Part shown: positions 8,202 to 16,476 of the stretch, piece after piece
Numbering within the stretch: position 1 is the first letter of the stretch
Layout of the letters: every line of letters begins with the position of its first letter
Origin: an uncultured Thalassolituus sp.
GTDB lineage: Bacteria; Pseudomonadota; Gammaproteobacteria; Pseudomonadales; Oceanobacteraceae
Assembly (NCBI GenBank): GCA_913061435.1
Contig: CAJXUK010000032.1
Span: forward strand, 1 to 35,604
DNA length: 35,604 nucleotides
Reading direction: 5' to 3'
The notes under the pieces: generated by a model
Told to the model about the DNA's origin: nothing
Seen by the model: only the letters and a program-made list of their open reading frames with translations
The model's database searches: none
Translations under genes and position numbers: made by a program

Positions 8202-11200
8202 CAGGAGAAGCAATGGCTTTAACATTCGTTTTGCTTTTAACATTAATTTTACGAAAAACCGGCGAATTAGGCTGCTTTTCACGGCTATCTGCATTAAAGC
8301 TCTGTATGTCAGAATTTAAATAATTTACCGTCATATTCACTTGCTGCAATGGTTCCTCTTCTGAAATAACCACTTCAATCGGTTTTTCCAATGTCGGGTA
8401 TTGACCGCACGATTCACCCGGATCACAAATGATATTATCAAAATCTAAATCAGAACCACTGGAAACAAAATAACGGCCCTTTTTAATACCATTAATTTGA
8501 TACAGGTATTCGCCATTATTGACTACCAAAGGTGAACTAAGAGCATCTGGTAAAAGCGCACCCTTAACTGGTTTAGTATCAACATTAACCGCTAACACAT
8601 ACTGCACTCCCGCATTGGCAGATACATTGGGGTTGCCTACTTGCAGGGTTACCTTCACGGTTAAAGACCCATAACTACTAGAGTTGATGATCACATCAGC
8701 CTGATAGCGGCCTTCTGGTAAACCGGTACGATCAACAATTAAATTATTAGTGCCCCAAGCTACAGAGTTAGGCAGTGACTGTTCTGCTTCGCTGCGAACG
8801 GTTAACCAAGACCCACCCGATCCGTTATCTGCACCGTTAATAGTTACCGTTAAGTCACCGACTTGCTCTTGAGTGACACCATTAGTTGCTGAAATATCAA
8901 AGCTTAAGCGGTTAATACTGATATTAAAAAATAACTGATTACTCGAGCTAATAATTTTATCGGGCAATGGGCCCAACACTGCCAGCACCGCTTTTTCGGC
9001 GTTAATTAAGCCATGACCATACAGACTGTCTGGGCCTGCTTCGCCAATGTCTTGGGTTAAGTCACCAGATTGTAAATAGACTAAAAATTCTGCTTGGGTT
9101 AAATCTGGTTTAGCCGATTTCATTAACGCGGCAACCCCCGCGACATGAGGCGCCGCCATTGAAGTACCTTGCAAGGCACCATAAGAAGACTCAATAGAGC
9201 CGCGAGAATCATCACCTAAGGTACTGACAACACCACTATCAACAGTGAAATCGCCGCCAGGAGCCGCCACATCAATTTTAGAGCCTGCCGCTAGCGAAGC
9301 AAAGTTGGAATAGCTGGATTTTTCAGACTGTTGTGATACTGCAGCAACCGATATCACGTTATTGTAAGCCGCCGGATAAAAAGCCTCGGAAGTTGCTTGA
9401 TTGCCCGCTGCAGCAATAATAATAATGCCTAAATCGGCAACGGCGTTGTACACCGCTTGTTCTATATCAGAAATATCTGGGCCACCCAGACTCAGGTTAA
9501 TAATATCGGCAGCTACCGGAGCACTTATTGAATTATTACAAATATCTTTGCCAGCGCCATTACTTTTATTAAGGCTTGCAGCGTAACAAACCCCCGCAAG
9601 AATATCGGCAACACTGCCGCCATCTTGACCTAAAACACGTACGGGCATAATGGTGACATTTGGCGCAACACCCGAGCCGCCAATGCCATTGTTAGCAGAA
9701 GCCGCAATCGTTCCTGCTACGTGAGTGCCATGAAAACTGCTGCGCGTACCATTATTAATAGCTTTATCGCCGGGATCATCGCCTATTGGTACACCCAGCC
9801 CTCGCTCTCCGGCAAAAAAGTCGCGACCTTTATCGGCAATAATGTTGTCTATCAAATCAGGGTGATTAACCAAAACGCCGGTATCCAGTACCGCCACCAC
9901 GACATCTTTATCACCGTATTCAGAACCAGAGCTACCAATTGAATCGCCTAACGACTGCCAAGCTTGCGGCACGTTAATAAGATCATAGTGCCACTGCGAG
10001 CTTGCAAAAGGATCGTTTAAAGAAGAAGAGCTTGGCTTTACACTGGGCGCTTGTGAAGAAAAATTAGCCGCGGCGTAACGCTTCCAGTTAGGTTCTGCAA
10101 TTTGAATAGCATCGTGCTCTGATAATATTTCCACAGCTTGCAACACTTGCCAACGCTGCAGTTCTTCATGGCTCATATTTGAGTTTAATGCGCTTGAATT
10201 AGATGAGCTTAAACTAGACGAGTTTGCAAAGGCACTGGCAGCAATTCCGGCACTGGCCATAAACGCACGGGCATCATCAAGGCTTAATGTTTTTAAACGC
10301 CCAAGATCCGCTTTGGTACTCATACCCTGTGCGATATATTGACGATTAGGTTTGAGTAAAACATTAACCTCGCCAAGAACAAAATCACCCGCAGACGCAG
10401 CACTAGCAGGGCTGATAGCTAATGAATAAATACCATGACTTTTTGCGCTTATGCCCGCAATAGGGTTAACGGCAGTGATTTTAATAAAGTAATCATCGTC
10501 ACTGGGGATTAATAGTGGCGCTGAAAAACGCCCTGTATCGCTCTCGGTCTGTTGAACTAACAAGGGATCATCACGATCATTGGTTGAATACAAAGCCACT
10601 TCTACAATATCAAATTGCTTAGAACTACTTCCTTCAAATGTTAAATAATCCGCTAATTGCACTGCCAAACGCTGGGACTGCTGTAATCTAACTTGGTAAA
10701 TATCAATCTGATCGTTAATGTCGACGACACCGGATAAATTGACCTTTGATGTTAATATTTGGGCAGTATTAAAGCTGTTATTAGTTTCTGCAGGTTCCGC
10801 AACTTCTCGGGTATCCTCATCCACCAAAGTATTAACCGCCGCGGTAATAGTTCCTTGAATGCTCCCACCTTCAACCGTGACGCTGCCTTCTACTTGCCGA
10901 GTTTGTGTTTCTGCACCCTCGCCTGTTTTATAATCCAAGCGCACTCGATAAGTACCTACTTCGGGGAAGGTGAATGACACTTCTTCGCCCCGATACTGGC
11001 TGGTCTCAAATTGACTGTTTTCAAATTGATTGTTGTTAATAGCAAAATCAACCGAACGATATGACCACTGATACGATGTAATAGTTAAATTTGTATTTGC
11101 TTTAAAAGTCCACTCTGCGGGTGCGAGTTTTTGCGAAGAAACAACGTCAATGGAGATTTCAGGATTTGGGTTGTTAGCAGAACACGCCATTAAAAATAAT

Positions 11201-11253
11201 AAACAAGAGGCTAAAAATCCGCGATAAAAATGAGTGATATTAAGGATTTGCAT
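8179..11253 (-). CDS. Subtilisin-family (S8) serine protease, multidomain lipoprotein
   Basis: Predicted surface or periplasmic serine protease of 1024 residues. It has a lipoprotein signal peptide with lipobox LFLMAC (Cys24; Ser at +2 favours the outer membrane). A PKD-like beta domain lies at about 32-130 (EVGTYRVRLDY), a PPC-like domain at about 155-282 (DIYQVRLQQSQRLAVQL), and an S8 propeptide-like stretch at about 290-395. The catalytic domain is at about 415-760 with Asp457 (VAVLDTGV), His508 (HGTHVAGT), oxyanion Asn618 (AAAGNQ) and Ser698 (GTSMAAPHVAG). A BACON-like beta domain follows at about 765-880, then a C-terminal beta domain with a Cys pair. All catalytic residues are intact. 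AAGG lies 8 bases before the ATG. The next gene encodes a PrcB-like lipoprotein. The substrate is unknown. Confidence 0.95.
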   Translation of the reverse strand: MQILNITHFYRGFLASCLLFLMACSANNPNPEISIDVVSSQKLAPAEWTFKANTNLTITSYQWSYRSVDFAINNNQFENSQFETSQYRGEEVSFTFPEVGTYRVRLDYKTGEGAETQTRQVEGSVTVEGGSIQGTITAAVNTLVDEDTREVAEPAETNNSFNTAQILTSKVNLSGVVDINDQIDIYQVRLQQSQRLAVQLADYLTFEGSSSKQFDIVEVALYSTNDRDDPLLVQQTESDTGRFSAPLLIPSDDDYFIKITAVNPIAGISAKSHGIYSLAISPASAASAGDFVLGEVNVLLKPNRQYIAQGMSTKADLGRLKTLSLDDARAFMASAGIAASAFANSSSLSSSNSSALNSNMSHEELQRWQVLQAVEILSEHDAIQIAEPNWKRYAAANFSSQAPSVKPSSSSLNDPFASSQWHYDLINVPQAWQSLGDSIGSSGSEYGDKDVVVAVLDTGVLVNHPDLIDNIIADKGRDFFAGERGLGVPIGDDPGDKAINNGTRSSFHGTHVAGTIAASANNGIGGSGVAPNVTIMPVRVLGQDGGSVADILAGVCYAASLNKSNGAGKDICNNSISAPVAADIINLSLGGPDISDIEQAVYNAVADLGIIIIAAAGNQATSEAFYPAAYNNVISVAAVSQQSEKSSYSNFASLAAGSKIDVAAPGGDFTVDSGVVSTLGDDSRGSIESSYGALQGTSMAAPHVAGVAALMKSAKPDLTQAEFLVYLQSGDLTQDIGEAGPDSLYGHGLINAEKAVLAVLGPLPDKIISSSNQLFFNISINRLSFDISATNGVTQEQVGDLTVTINGADNGSGGSWLTVRSEAEQSLPNSVAWGTNNLIVDRTGLPEGRYQADVIINSSSYGSLTVKVTLQVGNPNVSANAGVQYVLAVNVDTKPVKGALLPDALSSPLVVNNGEYLYQINGIKKGRYFVSSGSDLDFDNIICDPGESCGQYPTLEKPIEVVISEEEPLQQVNMTVNYLNSDIQSFNADSREKQPNSPVFRKINVKSKTNVKAIASPELTDALN

Positions 11254-11359
11254 GATCGAGACCTTGTTTGGTTATTTAAGCGCCAGTTAAAACCATAGCG
11301 CTTTCAGTTTAACGTTGTTCATAAAACCACCCAAGAAATTTATGAGGCCGTGGCAACCG

Positions 11360-11692
11360 TCATTCATGCTTATTTTTCTTATAGGATGTCAATGCATGAG
11401 CTAAGTTCATATTAGCCAAGGTGTAATAACGTAAGAAGGTTTTACAGTTACTGTTTTGCTTTAAGCCATCTTGAGCATTAGACAAAGCGACTTCAAAATA
11501 CATGATTGCCGATCTAAAATCATGACGTTGGTAGCATTCACTGCCTTTACAAGTTGCGTATTCCCAACGCTCTAACATCTCTTGCAACGATTTTTTAGCC
11601 GCAAGTTGCTTGCTAACTTGCAGTTTTTGAGTGTTTTGGGGTGCTGCCCAAAGTAAAGTGAAAAAGCGATTTAACCGTGGTAAACGTAACAT
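11360..11692 (-). CDS. Small unrecognised protein with TPR-like helices, Fur-box-controlled
   Basis: I do not recognise this family. The start chosen is the ATG at 11692 (110 residues), because AGGG lies 7 bases upstream; an in-frame ATG at 11719 abuts the Fur palindrome and has no ribosome site. The N-terminus is basic (MLRLPRLNRFFTLLW) and could be a weak membrane anchor or amphipathic helix. Residues 45-105 form TPR-like helix pairs (CYQRHDFRSAIMYFEVALSNA, then TLANMNLAHALTSY), with Cys48, Cys53 and Cys83. It lies 28-63 bases downstream of a perfect Fur operator, so it is probably induced by iron starvation. It is followed by the S8 protease gene after 106 bases and may be co-transcribed with it. 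Confidence 0.75.
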   Translation of the reverse strand: MLRLPRLNRFFTLLWAAPQNTQKLQVSKQLAAKKSLQEMLERWEYATCKGSECYQRHDFRSAIMYFEVALSNAQDGLKQNSNCKTFLRYYTLANMNLAHALTSYKKNKHE

Positions 11693-11720
11693 AATCAATC
11701 CCTGCCTTTGCGGTGCCATT

Positions 11721-11755
11721 CATGTTTAAATGATAATGATTATCATTTAAACATG
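11721..11755 (-). promoter_or_regulatory. Fur box within a perfect 35-bp palindrome
   Basis: The core at 11731-11745 is TGATAAT-G-ATTATCA, an exact match to the 7-1-7 Fur recognition element. The symmetry extends without a mismatch to 17-base arms around the central base 11738 (arms from CATGTTTAAA to TTTAAACATG). It ends 2 bases from the upstream ATG and 28 bases from the preferred start at 11692 of the small gene. Fur repression of that gene, and possibly of the protease genes behind it, is the direct prediction. Confidence 0.88.
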
Positions 11756-11820
11756 AATTAATTCACCATACCAGTGTTAATAAACACTAAAATCAATAAA
11801 AGCTAGGCTAAAAAAATGGC

Positions 11821-11852
11821 ATAAAAAAGCCGCAATACAAAGTATAGCGGCC
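11821..11852 (-). terminator. Rho-independent terminator of clpB
   Basis: On the minus strand GCCGC (11847-11851) pairs with GCGGC (11829-11833). Inside, ATAC and GTAT close a 3-base loop after one mismatch. A run of six T (11823-11828) follows directly. It lies 36 bases after the clpB stop and separates clpB from the Fur-controlled unit. Confidence 0.88.
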
Positions 11853-11887
11853 ATTGATATTGAATTAAAATTTAACTTAACGCTGGC

Positions 11888-14491
11888 TTAGCGGGTAAAG
11901 ATAAATGAATCACCTTCCACATCAGCGATAATGTTATCCCCCGGCATAAACTTCGCCGATAAAATTGCTTGCGCTAATGGGTTTTCAATCCACTGCTGAA
12001 TCGCGCGTTTTAAAGGTCGTGCGCCATACACAGGGTCATAACCCAGTTCAACCAACTTGAATTTGGCTGCTTCAGTGAGCGAGAGCGTCATTTCGCGATC
12101 GGCTAAACGGCTAGACAAGGCTTGCAGTTGAATCTCCGCAATGCCACCAATCTGATCTTTCATCAGTGGGTGGAATACCACGCTTTCATCAATACGGTTA
12201 ATAAACTCAGGGCGAAAGTGAGCGCCCACTATATCCATAACCGCCGCTCTCATGCCTTCGTAATCCTGCGCTGCGTTTGCTTCTTCGTTGCCCAGTGCCA
12301 AAGCCTGAATTACATCCGAACCTAGATTAGAGGTCATCACCAAAACGGTATTTTTAAAGTCAACTCGCCGGCCTTGTCCGTCGGTTAGCTGGCCATCGTC
12401 TAATACTTGCAACAAAATATTAAACACATCAGGGTGCGCTTTTTCGACTTCGTCTAATAAGATCACAGAATAAGGCTTACGGCGCACCGCTTCGGTTAAG
12501 TAACCCCCTTCTTCATAACCTACGTACCCTGGAGGCGCACCAATTAAACGTGCTACCGAATGCTTCTCCATGTATTCCGACATATCAATACGAATCATGG
12601 CGTCGTCGCTATCAAACAAAAAGGTAGCCAAAGCTTTGCACAATTCAGTTTTACCCACACCCGTTGGGCCCAAAAATAAGAACGAACCGTTCGGGCGATT
12701 TGGGTCACTTAACCCGGCACGAGAACGGCGTACCGCATTCGATACCGCAGTAATGGCTTGCTCTTGGCCAACCACTTGACGATGCAATTCTTCTTCCATA
12801 CGCAGTAACTTGTCGCGCTCACCTTCCAGCATTTTAGTTACAGGCACACCGGTCCACTTAGACACAACTTCGGCAATTTCTTCTTCTGTTACTTTATTGC
12901 GTAACAGTTGAAATTCTTGCGTGCCTTGGGCTTCAGCTTCGTCTGCATTAGTTAGGGTTTTTTCCAATTCTGGAATAATACCGTACTGCAGCTCTGACAT
13001 TTTCTGCAGATCACCACCGCGCCTAGCCGCTTCCAAATCGGCTTTAGCGGTTTCGAGTTTTTCTTTTATCTGTGAAGTGCCCTCTAATAGCGATTTTTCA
13101 TGCTTCCAGATTTCCTCTAGCTCTAAATATGCACGGCCAGCTTTGTTAATGTCTTCATTTAAATCCGATAAGCGTTTTTGTGCCGCTTCATCGGTTTCTT
13201 TACGCAAAGCTTCACGTTCAATTTTTAGTTGAATTAACCGCCGCTCTAATTTATCCATTTCTTGAGGTTTAGAATCGATCTCCATACGAATAACAGAGGC
13301 GGCTTCGTCGATTAAATCAATCGCTTTATCTGGCAACTGGCGATCAGGTATGTAACGGCTCGACAATTTAGCCGCAGCAATAATTGCGCTATCGGTAATT
13401 TGTACACCGTGGTGTACTTCATAGCGTTCTTTTAAACCACGTAAAATCGAAACAGTGTCTTCCTCGTTTGGTTCATCCACCAAGACCCGCTGGAAACGAC
13501 GCTCTAATGCCGCGTCTTTTTCAATAAATTCGCGGTATTCGTCTAATGTGGTGGCACCAACACAGTGCAATTCACCGCGTGCCAGTGCAGGCTTAAGCAT
13601 ATTACCCGCATCCATTGCACCGTCGCCCTTACCTGCGCCGACCATGGTGTGCAGTTCGTCAATGAATAAAATGATTTGGCCTTCATTTTTAGCCACATCT
13701 TTTAATACAGCTTTTAAGCGTTCTTCAAACTCACCACGGTACTTTGCCCCCGCAATCAACGCCGCCATATCCAGCGATAGAATGCGTTTGTTTTTTAGCC
13801 CTTCGGGAACTTCACCATTGATAATGCGCTGTGCAAGTCCTTCAACCACCGCAGTTTTACCCACACCTGGGGCACCAATGAGTACTGGGTTGTTTTTGGT
13901 ACGGCGCTGCAATACCTGAATGGTGCGACGAATTTCGTCATCACGACCAATCACCGGATCAAGCTTGTTTTGCTCGGCTCGTTCGGTTAAATCAATGCAA
14001 TATTTATCCAACGATTCTCTATTATCTTCTGCATTAGCGTCGTTCACGCTTTCACCACCACGAATGTCATTAATTACTGTATCCAGAGCTTGCTTGGTTA
14101 AGCCGTTCTGTTTCAATAACTGGCCTACTGCGCCACGCTCTTCGAGTGCCACCACTACAAACAACTCGCTGGCAACAAATTGATCGCCACGATTTTGTGC
14201 TTCTTTATCAACTAAATTTAATAAACGCCCTAGCTCTTGGGCAATCTGAATATTACCGTCGGGAGATGATACCTTTGGCTGATCATTTAATATTTGCTCT
14301 AATGATTGCTCTAAAGCCGGTACTTGAATGCCTGTTTTACGCAATAAGGTACGAACTGAGCTGTTAGTTTGTTGCAGCAATGCCAACAATAAATGTACGG
14401 TATCCATTTGATTGTGGTCTTTGCCTAGAGCAATACTCTGAGCTTCGTTCAGAGCATTTTGAAAACTGGTAGTTAATCGATCCATTCTCAT
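11888..14491 (-). CDS. clpB: ATP-dependent chaperone/disaggregase ClpB
   Basis: Hexameric AAA+ disaggregase that works with DnaK. The start at ATG 14491 (MRMDRLT) is chosen because AGGAG lies 8 bases upstream; an in-frame GTG at 14500 lies within the ribosome site. The 867 residues (E. coli 857) show the Clp N-domain (1-150), NBD1 with Walker A GAPGVGKT (about 206-213) and Walker [14 protein letters not shown], the long coiled-coil M-domain (about 410-530), and NBD2 with GPTGVGKT and [12 protein letters not shown]. The C-terminus ends with the D2-small domain ([18 protein letters not shown]). A single-gene transcript is indicated by the sigma32 promoter upstream and the terminator downstream. 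Confidence 0.98.
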   Translation of the reverse strand: MRMDRLTTSFQNALNEAQSIALGKDHNQMDTVHLLLALLQQTNSSVRTLLRKTGIQVPALEQSLEQILNDQPKVSSPDGNIQIAQELGRLLNLVDKEAQNRGDQFVASELFVVVALEERGAVGQLLKQNGLTKQALDTVINDIRGGESVNDANAEDNRESLDKYCIDLTERAEQNKLDPVIGRDDEIRRTIQVLQRRTKNNPVLIGAPGVGKTAVVEGLAQRIINGEVPEGLKNKRILSLDMAALIAGAKYRGEFEERLKAVLKDVAKNEGQIILFIDELHTMVGAGKGDGAMDAGNMLKPALARGELHCVGATTLDEYREFIEKDAALERRFQRVLVDEPNEEDTVSILRGLKERYEVHHGVQITDSAIIAAAKLSSRYIPDRQLPDKAIDLIDEAASVIRMEIDSKPQEMDKLERRLIQLKIEREALRKETDEAAQKRLSDLNEDINKAGRAYLELEEIWKHEKSLLEGTSQIKEKLETAKADLEAARRGGDLQKMSELQYGIIPELEKTLTNADEAEAQGTQEFQLLRNKVTEEEIAEVVSKWTGVPVTKMLEGERDKLLRMEEELHRQVVGQEQAITAVSNAVRRSRAGLSDPNRPNGSFLFLGPTGVGKTELCKALATFLFDSDDAMIRIDMSEYMEKHSVARLIGAPPGYVGYEEGGYLTEAVRRKPYSVILLDEVEKAHPDVFNILLQVLDDGQLTDGQGRRVDFKNTVLVMTSNLGSDVIQALALGNEEANAAQDYEGMRAAVMDIVGAHFRPEFINRIDESVVFHPLMKDQIGGIAEIQLQALSSRLADREMTLSLTEAAKFKLVELGYDPVYGARPLKRAIQQWIENPLAQAILSAKFMPGDNIIADVEGDSFIFTR

Positions 14492-14557
14492 TAAGATCAC
14501 TCCTATTTAATGTCTTATAATAATGCACCCTAAAGACCAAGATGCTGATAATTACCA

Positions 14558-14586
14558 AGATGGTGCTGAATTATTATTTTTCAACC
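14558..14586 (-). promoter_or_regulatory. Sigma32 (RpoH) heat-shock promoter of clpB
   Basis: The minus strand reads GGTTGAAA (-35, TTGAAA at 14579-14584), a 13-base spacer, and CACCATCT (-10, 14558-14565). This matches the sigma32 consensus CTTGAAA-N11-16-CCCCATNT with one mismatch in the -10. The predicted leader to the clpB ATG is about 60 bases. Confidence 0.75.
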
Positions 14587-14595
14587 TTTGGTTAT

Positions 14596-14624
14596 TTGAC
14601 ATGAATCAATTTCATATTTAAATT
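14596..14624 (+). promoter_or_regulatory. Sigma70 promoter for the GNAT gene
   Basis: Perfect -35 TTGACA (14596-14601), a 17-base spacer and -10 TAAATT (14619-14624, 4 of 6). The start codon at 14652 would be about 20 bases after the transcription start. It is divergent from the clpB heat-shock promoter and the two do not overlap. Confidence 0.5.
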
Positions 14625-14651
14625 TTCTATACAATTCTCATCGGACTCAGC

Positions 14652-15080
14652 ATGCAGTTTATTAGTAGTGATTGTTTACAATTAAACAAGTTCTATAAAG
14701 AAAACAAAAATAAAGCAAGAGCGAAACCAAGCGATCTGCTGTTTGCCGCCTTAGATGACGATATCATCTGTGCGGCTTTGCGTTTAATACCTTATGATAC
14801 TTTCTTTTTTTTACGCAGTGTTCTGACTCACCCCAATTACCGCGGCCAGGGCATTGCCGCGCAATTAATTCAACATGCGGTTGCATCAACAGTAAAACAA
14901 TCTGGCGCACTAACAATTTATACGCTTCCCACTCCTAAGGCAGTGAGCTTATACCAACGCTTAGGCTTTAAGGTTGTTGACACTGCTGAAGTTCCACTGC
15001 CTTTGCAAGCAAGCTATAAACGTTTTCGCCATGCAAATAATGACTCGCGAGTCATGGTGCTTCAAGTACCACTCGGGTAA
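14652..15080 (+). CDS. GNAT-family N-acetyltransferase
   Basis: Transfers an acyl group from acetyl-CoA to an unknown amine. The 142 residues show the central GNAT core: strand 4 and motif A LTHPNYRGQGIAAQLI (the R/Q-x-x-G-x-G/A pyrophosphate-binding loop) and the motif B YQRLGFKVV near the C-terminus. The N-terminus is short (MQFISSDCLQLNKFYKENK). Shine-Dalgarno complementarity is weak. It is followed after 44 bases by a DUF4442 hotdog gene on the same strand. E. coli YiiD combines a GNAT and a hotdog thioesterase-like domain in one chain, so the pair may act together. Confidence 0.85.
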   Translation: MQFISSDCLQLNKFYKENKNKARAKPSDLLFAALDDDIICAALRLIPYDTFFFLRSVLTHPNYRGQGIAAQLIQHAVASTVKQSGALTIYTLPTPKAVSLYQRLGFKVVDTAEVPLPLQASYKRFRHANNDSRVMVLQVPLG

Positions 15081-15124
15081 TATGCGCGCAACTTTATAAT
15101 TTGGGACGAACGGGGCCCCTAAGC

Positions 15125-15616
15125 ATGACAAAAATGAATCGTTTAAGCACAGTTGTTAATATTTTCACCAAACTACCGGAATCGATTCGTTCGTTTGCTT
15201 TATCAAAAGCCATGGGGCGCGTTGTTAAATACGCAGGCACCTCTGGCTTACGCTTTGAGAAGCTAACCCCCAATGAATGCATAGTCGTGATTAAAAACCG
15301 CAAAAAAGTACAAAACCACATTGGCAGTGTTCACGCCGCAGCTATGGGTCTTTTAGCAGAAACCGCAACCGGTTTTATGACAGGTTTAACGGTACCCGAT
15401 AGCCGCATTATTGTAATTAAATCGATGCATTTGGAATATTTAAAACAAGCCAGTGGTGATATGACGGCAGTAGCTTCGTTCAGCGACAAACAGCTGGATT
15501 ACATCCGTAACACCGAAAAAGGCGATATCAATGTACCCGTGGTGATTACCGATGCTAAAGGCGTAGAAACCGTTAAAGCAACCATGATCTGGGCATGGGC
15601 GCCAAAACGTAAATAG
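15125..15616 (+). CDS. DUF4442 hotdog-fold protein (thioesterase-like)
   Basis: The start used is ATG 15125 (163 residues); the frame is open from a TTG at 15101 but without a ribosome site. The sequence has the hotdog pattern: ECIVVIKNRKKVQNHIGSVH followed by AAAMGLLAETATG, with N64-H65-I66-G67 and Glu79 on the central helix in the position where PaaI/YbgC-type thioesterases keep catalytic residues. Then IKSMHLEYLKQASGDMTAV. This matches DUF4442. Thioesterase activity is inferred from the fold; the substrate is unknown. It is downstream of the GNAT gene and probably in the same transcript. Confidence 0.82.
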   Translation: MTKMNRLSTVVNIFTKLPESIRSFALSKAMGRVVKYAGTSGLRFEKLTPNECIVVIKNRKKVQNHIGSVHAAAMGLLAETATGFMTGLTVPDSRIIVIKSMHLEYLKQASGDMTAVASFSDKQLDYIRNTEKGDINVPVVITDAKGVETVKATMIWAWAPKRK

Positions 15617-15629
15617 ATTTTAAAAAGCT

Positions 15630-15664
15630 TAAAAAAGCCGCAGCCTTTTTTAATGGCAGCGGCT
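15630..15664 (-). terminator. Rho-independent terminator of the MvaT-like gene
   Basis: On the minus strand AGCCGC-T-GCC pairs with GGC-T-GCGGCT (one T-T mismatch) and is followed by six T at 15631-15636. It lies 34 bases after the stop of the MvaT-like gene and 13 bases beyond the convergent DUF4442 stop. On the plus strand no U-run follows, so it serves mainly the minus-strand gene. Confidence 0.85.
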
Positions 15665-15698
15665 AAATTTGATCGAACAGAAATGCAATAAGCATTGC

Positions 15699-16166
15699 TT
15701 ACATCTTCCAAGTTCTCACAACTTCAAAACCATACTCGTTAATCCATTCATCAAGCGGCTTAGGGTTACGCTTAATCTTTTCAATAATTTGCTGCGTTGC
15801 TGGATTTTTATAACGGCCAATAGCTAATTTTGGTTTAGGTAAGCTAGAAGGCTTGTTTTTATGACCTTCTTTCTTTAAATCTTTTTTCAGTTCTTTTTCA
15901 AAATGCTTTTTTAAGGTTTCGTAAATTCGGCCTGGGTTATTTGTTTTGGCTAAATCTTGAATCCAGCTAACAATTTGATCGCCGCGAGAAACGTACAATT
16001 CAGCTTCTGTTAAAGCCATATTGTTACACAAGCGTTTGATGGTTTGATCGAACTCGTTAAATCCTTCGATTTTCTTTTCTTGATCTAACTTTAATTGCTC
16101 TAATTCGGCAATTTTCTTTTTATGCAGTTCAATTTCTTTATCTAATTCATGCTGAATAGCACTCAC
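15699..16166 (-). CDS. MvaT-like nucleoid protein (H-NS-type xenogeneic silencer candidate)
   Basis: The start is GTG 16166 (155 residues), because AAGGGGG lies 5 bases upstream; the frame extends to a TTG at 16217 that lies upstream of the predicted transcription start. Residues 1-45 form a coiled coil, and a Lys-rich helical region follows (to about 105). The C-terminus, RYKNPATQQIIEKIKRNPKP and then LDEWINEYGFEVVRTW, aligns with the MvaT DNA-binding domain (YKNP-x-TGEVIE, N-x-K-x-LKEW, G-x-E-x-V-x-SW). MvaT/MvaU bind AT-rich foreign DNA in Pseudomonas. The G-N pair of the MvaT AT-pincer is here R133-N134. The middle section is longer than in MvaT (124 residues). A promoter and a terminator make it a single-gene unit. 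Confidence 0.75.
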   Translation of the reverse strand: MSAIQHELDKEIELHKKKIAELEQLKLDQEKKIEGFNEFDQTIKRLCNNMALTEAELYVSRGDQIVSWIQDLAKTNNPGRIYETLKKHFEKELKKDLKKEGHKNKPSSLPKPKLAIGRYKNPATQQIIEKIKRNPKPLDEWINEYGFEVVRTWKM

Positions 16167-16217
16167 ATCAACCCCCTTATTATTAAAATTTTGATCTAAC
16201 CTGTGAAAAGCCAGCAA

Positions 16218-16246
16218 ATTATACGCCTATATTTGGCCAATGAAAG
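16218..16246 (-). promoter_or_regulatory. Promoter of the MvaT-like gene
   Basis: Perfect -10 TATAAT on the minus strand (16218-16223), 17-base spacer, weak -35 CTTTCA (16241-16246). The start near 16211 gives a leader of about 45 bases to GTG 16166 and excludes the TTG at 16217 as start codon. Confidence 0.6.
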
Positions 16247-16476
16247 TATATTGCGCTTTAGTTAACACTGAATAGACTATTAAGATCATTGTTACTAGGC
16301 TGTATCAGATTATATACTTTTAGCTCAAAGCCGATGTTTATAAAACAGTACATTAAAGTGTCGTTGTTAACACTTGTGAGTTAAAGTGGTTTTTATGTGT
16401 TTTTTTAACAGATCAGCCTATTAACTGATTGATCTCTGGGTTAGAATTCGCGCGTTTTTCATCCGACGGAGGAGTT
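16247..16476. other. AT-rich intergenic region between the MvaT-like gene and the PiT gene
   Basis: No gene or RNA seen. It holds a direct repeat TTAAAGTG (16353-16360 and 16381-16388) and an inverted repeat AAGTGT-N8-ACACTT (16356-16375) overlapping its first copy, which could be an operator for the phosphate transporter. I looked for a PhoB box (CTGTCAT-type direct repeats) and did not find one. The AT-richness would also suit self-binding by the MvaT-like protein. Confidence 0.4.

Noticed and set aside
13455-13919. 154-codon frame opposite clpB
   Set aside because: Antisense to the conserved NBD1 of ClpB; Ser/Pro-rich composition is that of a shadow frame.
15101-15124. TTG-initiated extension of the DUF4442 protein
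   Set aside because: The eight extra residues precede the hotdog core and no Shine-Dalgarno sequence is correctly placed before the TTG.
16167-16217. N-terminal extension of the MvaT-like protein to a TTG at 16217
   Set aside because: The TTG lies upstream of the predicted transcription start (TATAAT at 16218-16223), while GTG 16166 has AAGGGGG at good spacing.
16247-16476. Pho box before the phosphate transporter
   Set aside because: No pair of CTGTCAT-like direct repeats with 11-base period was found; PiT genes are often constitutive.
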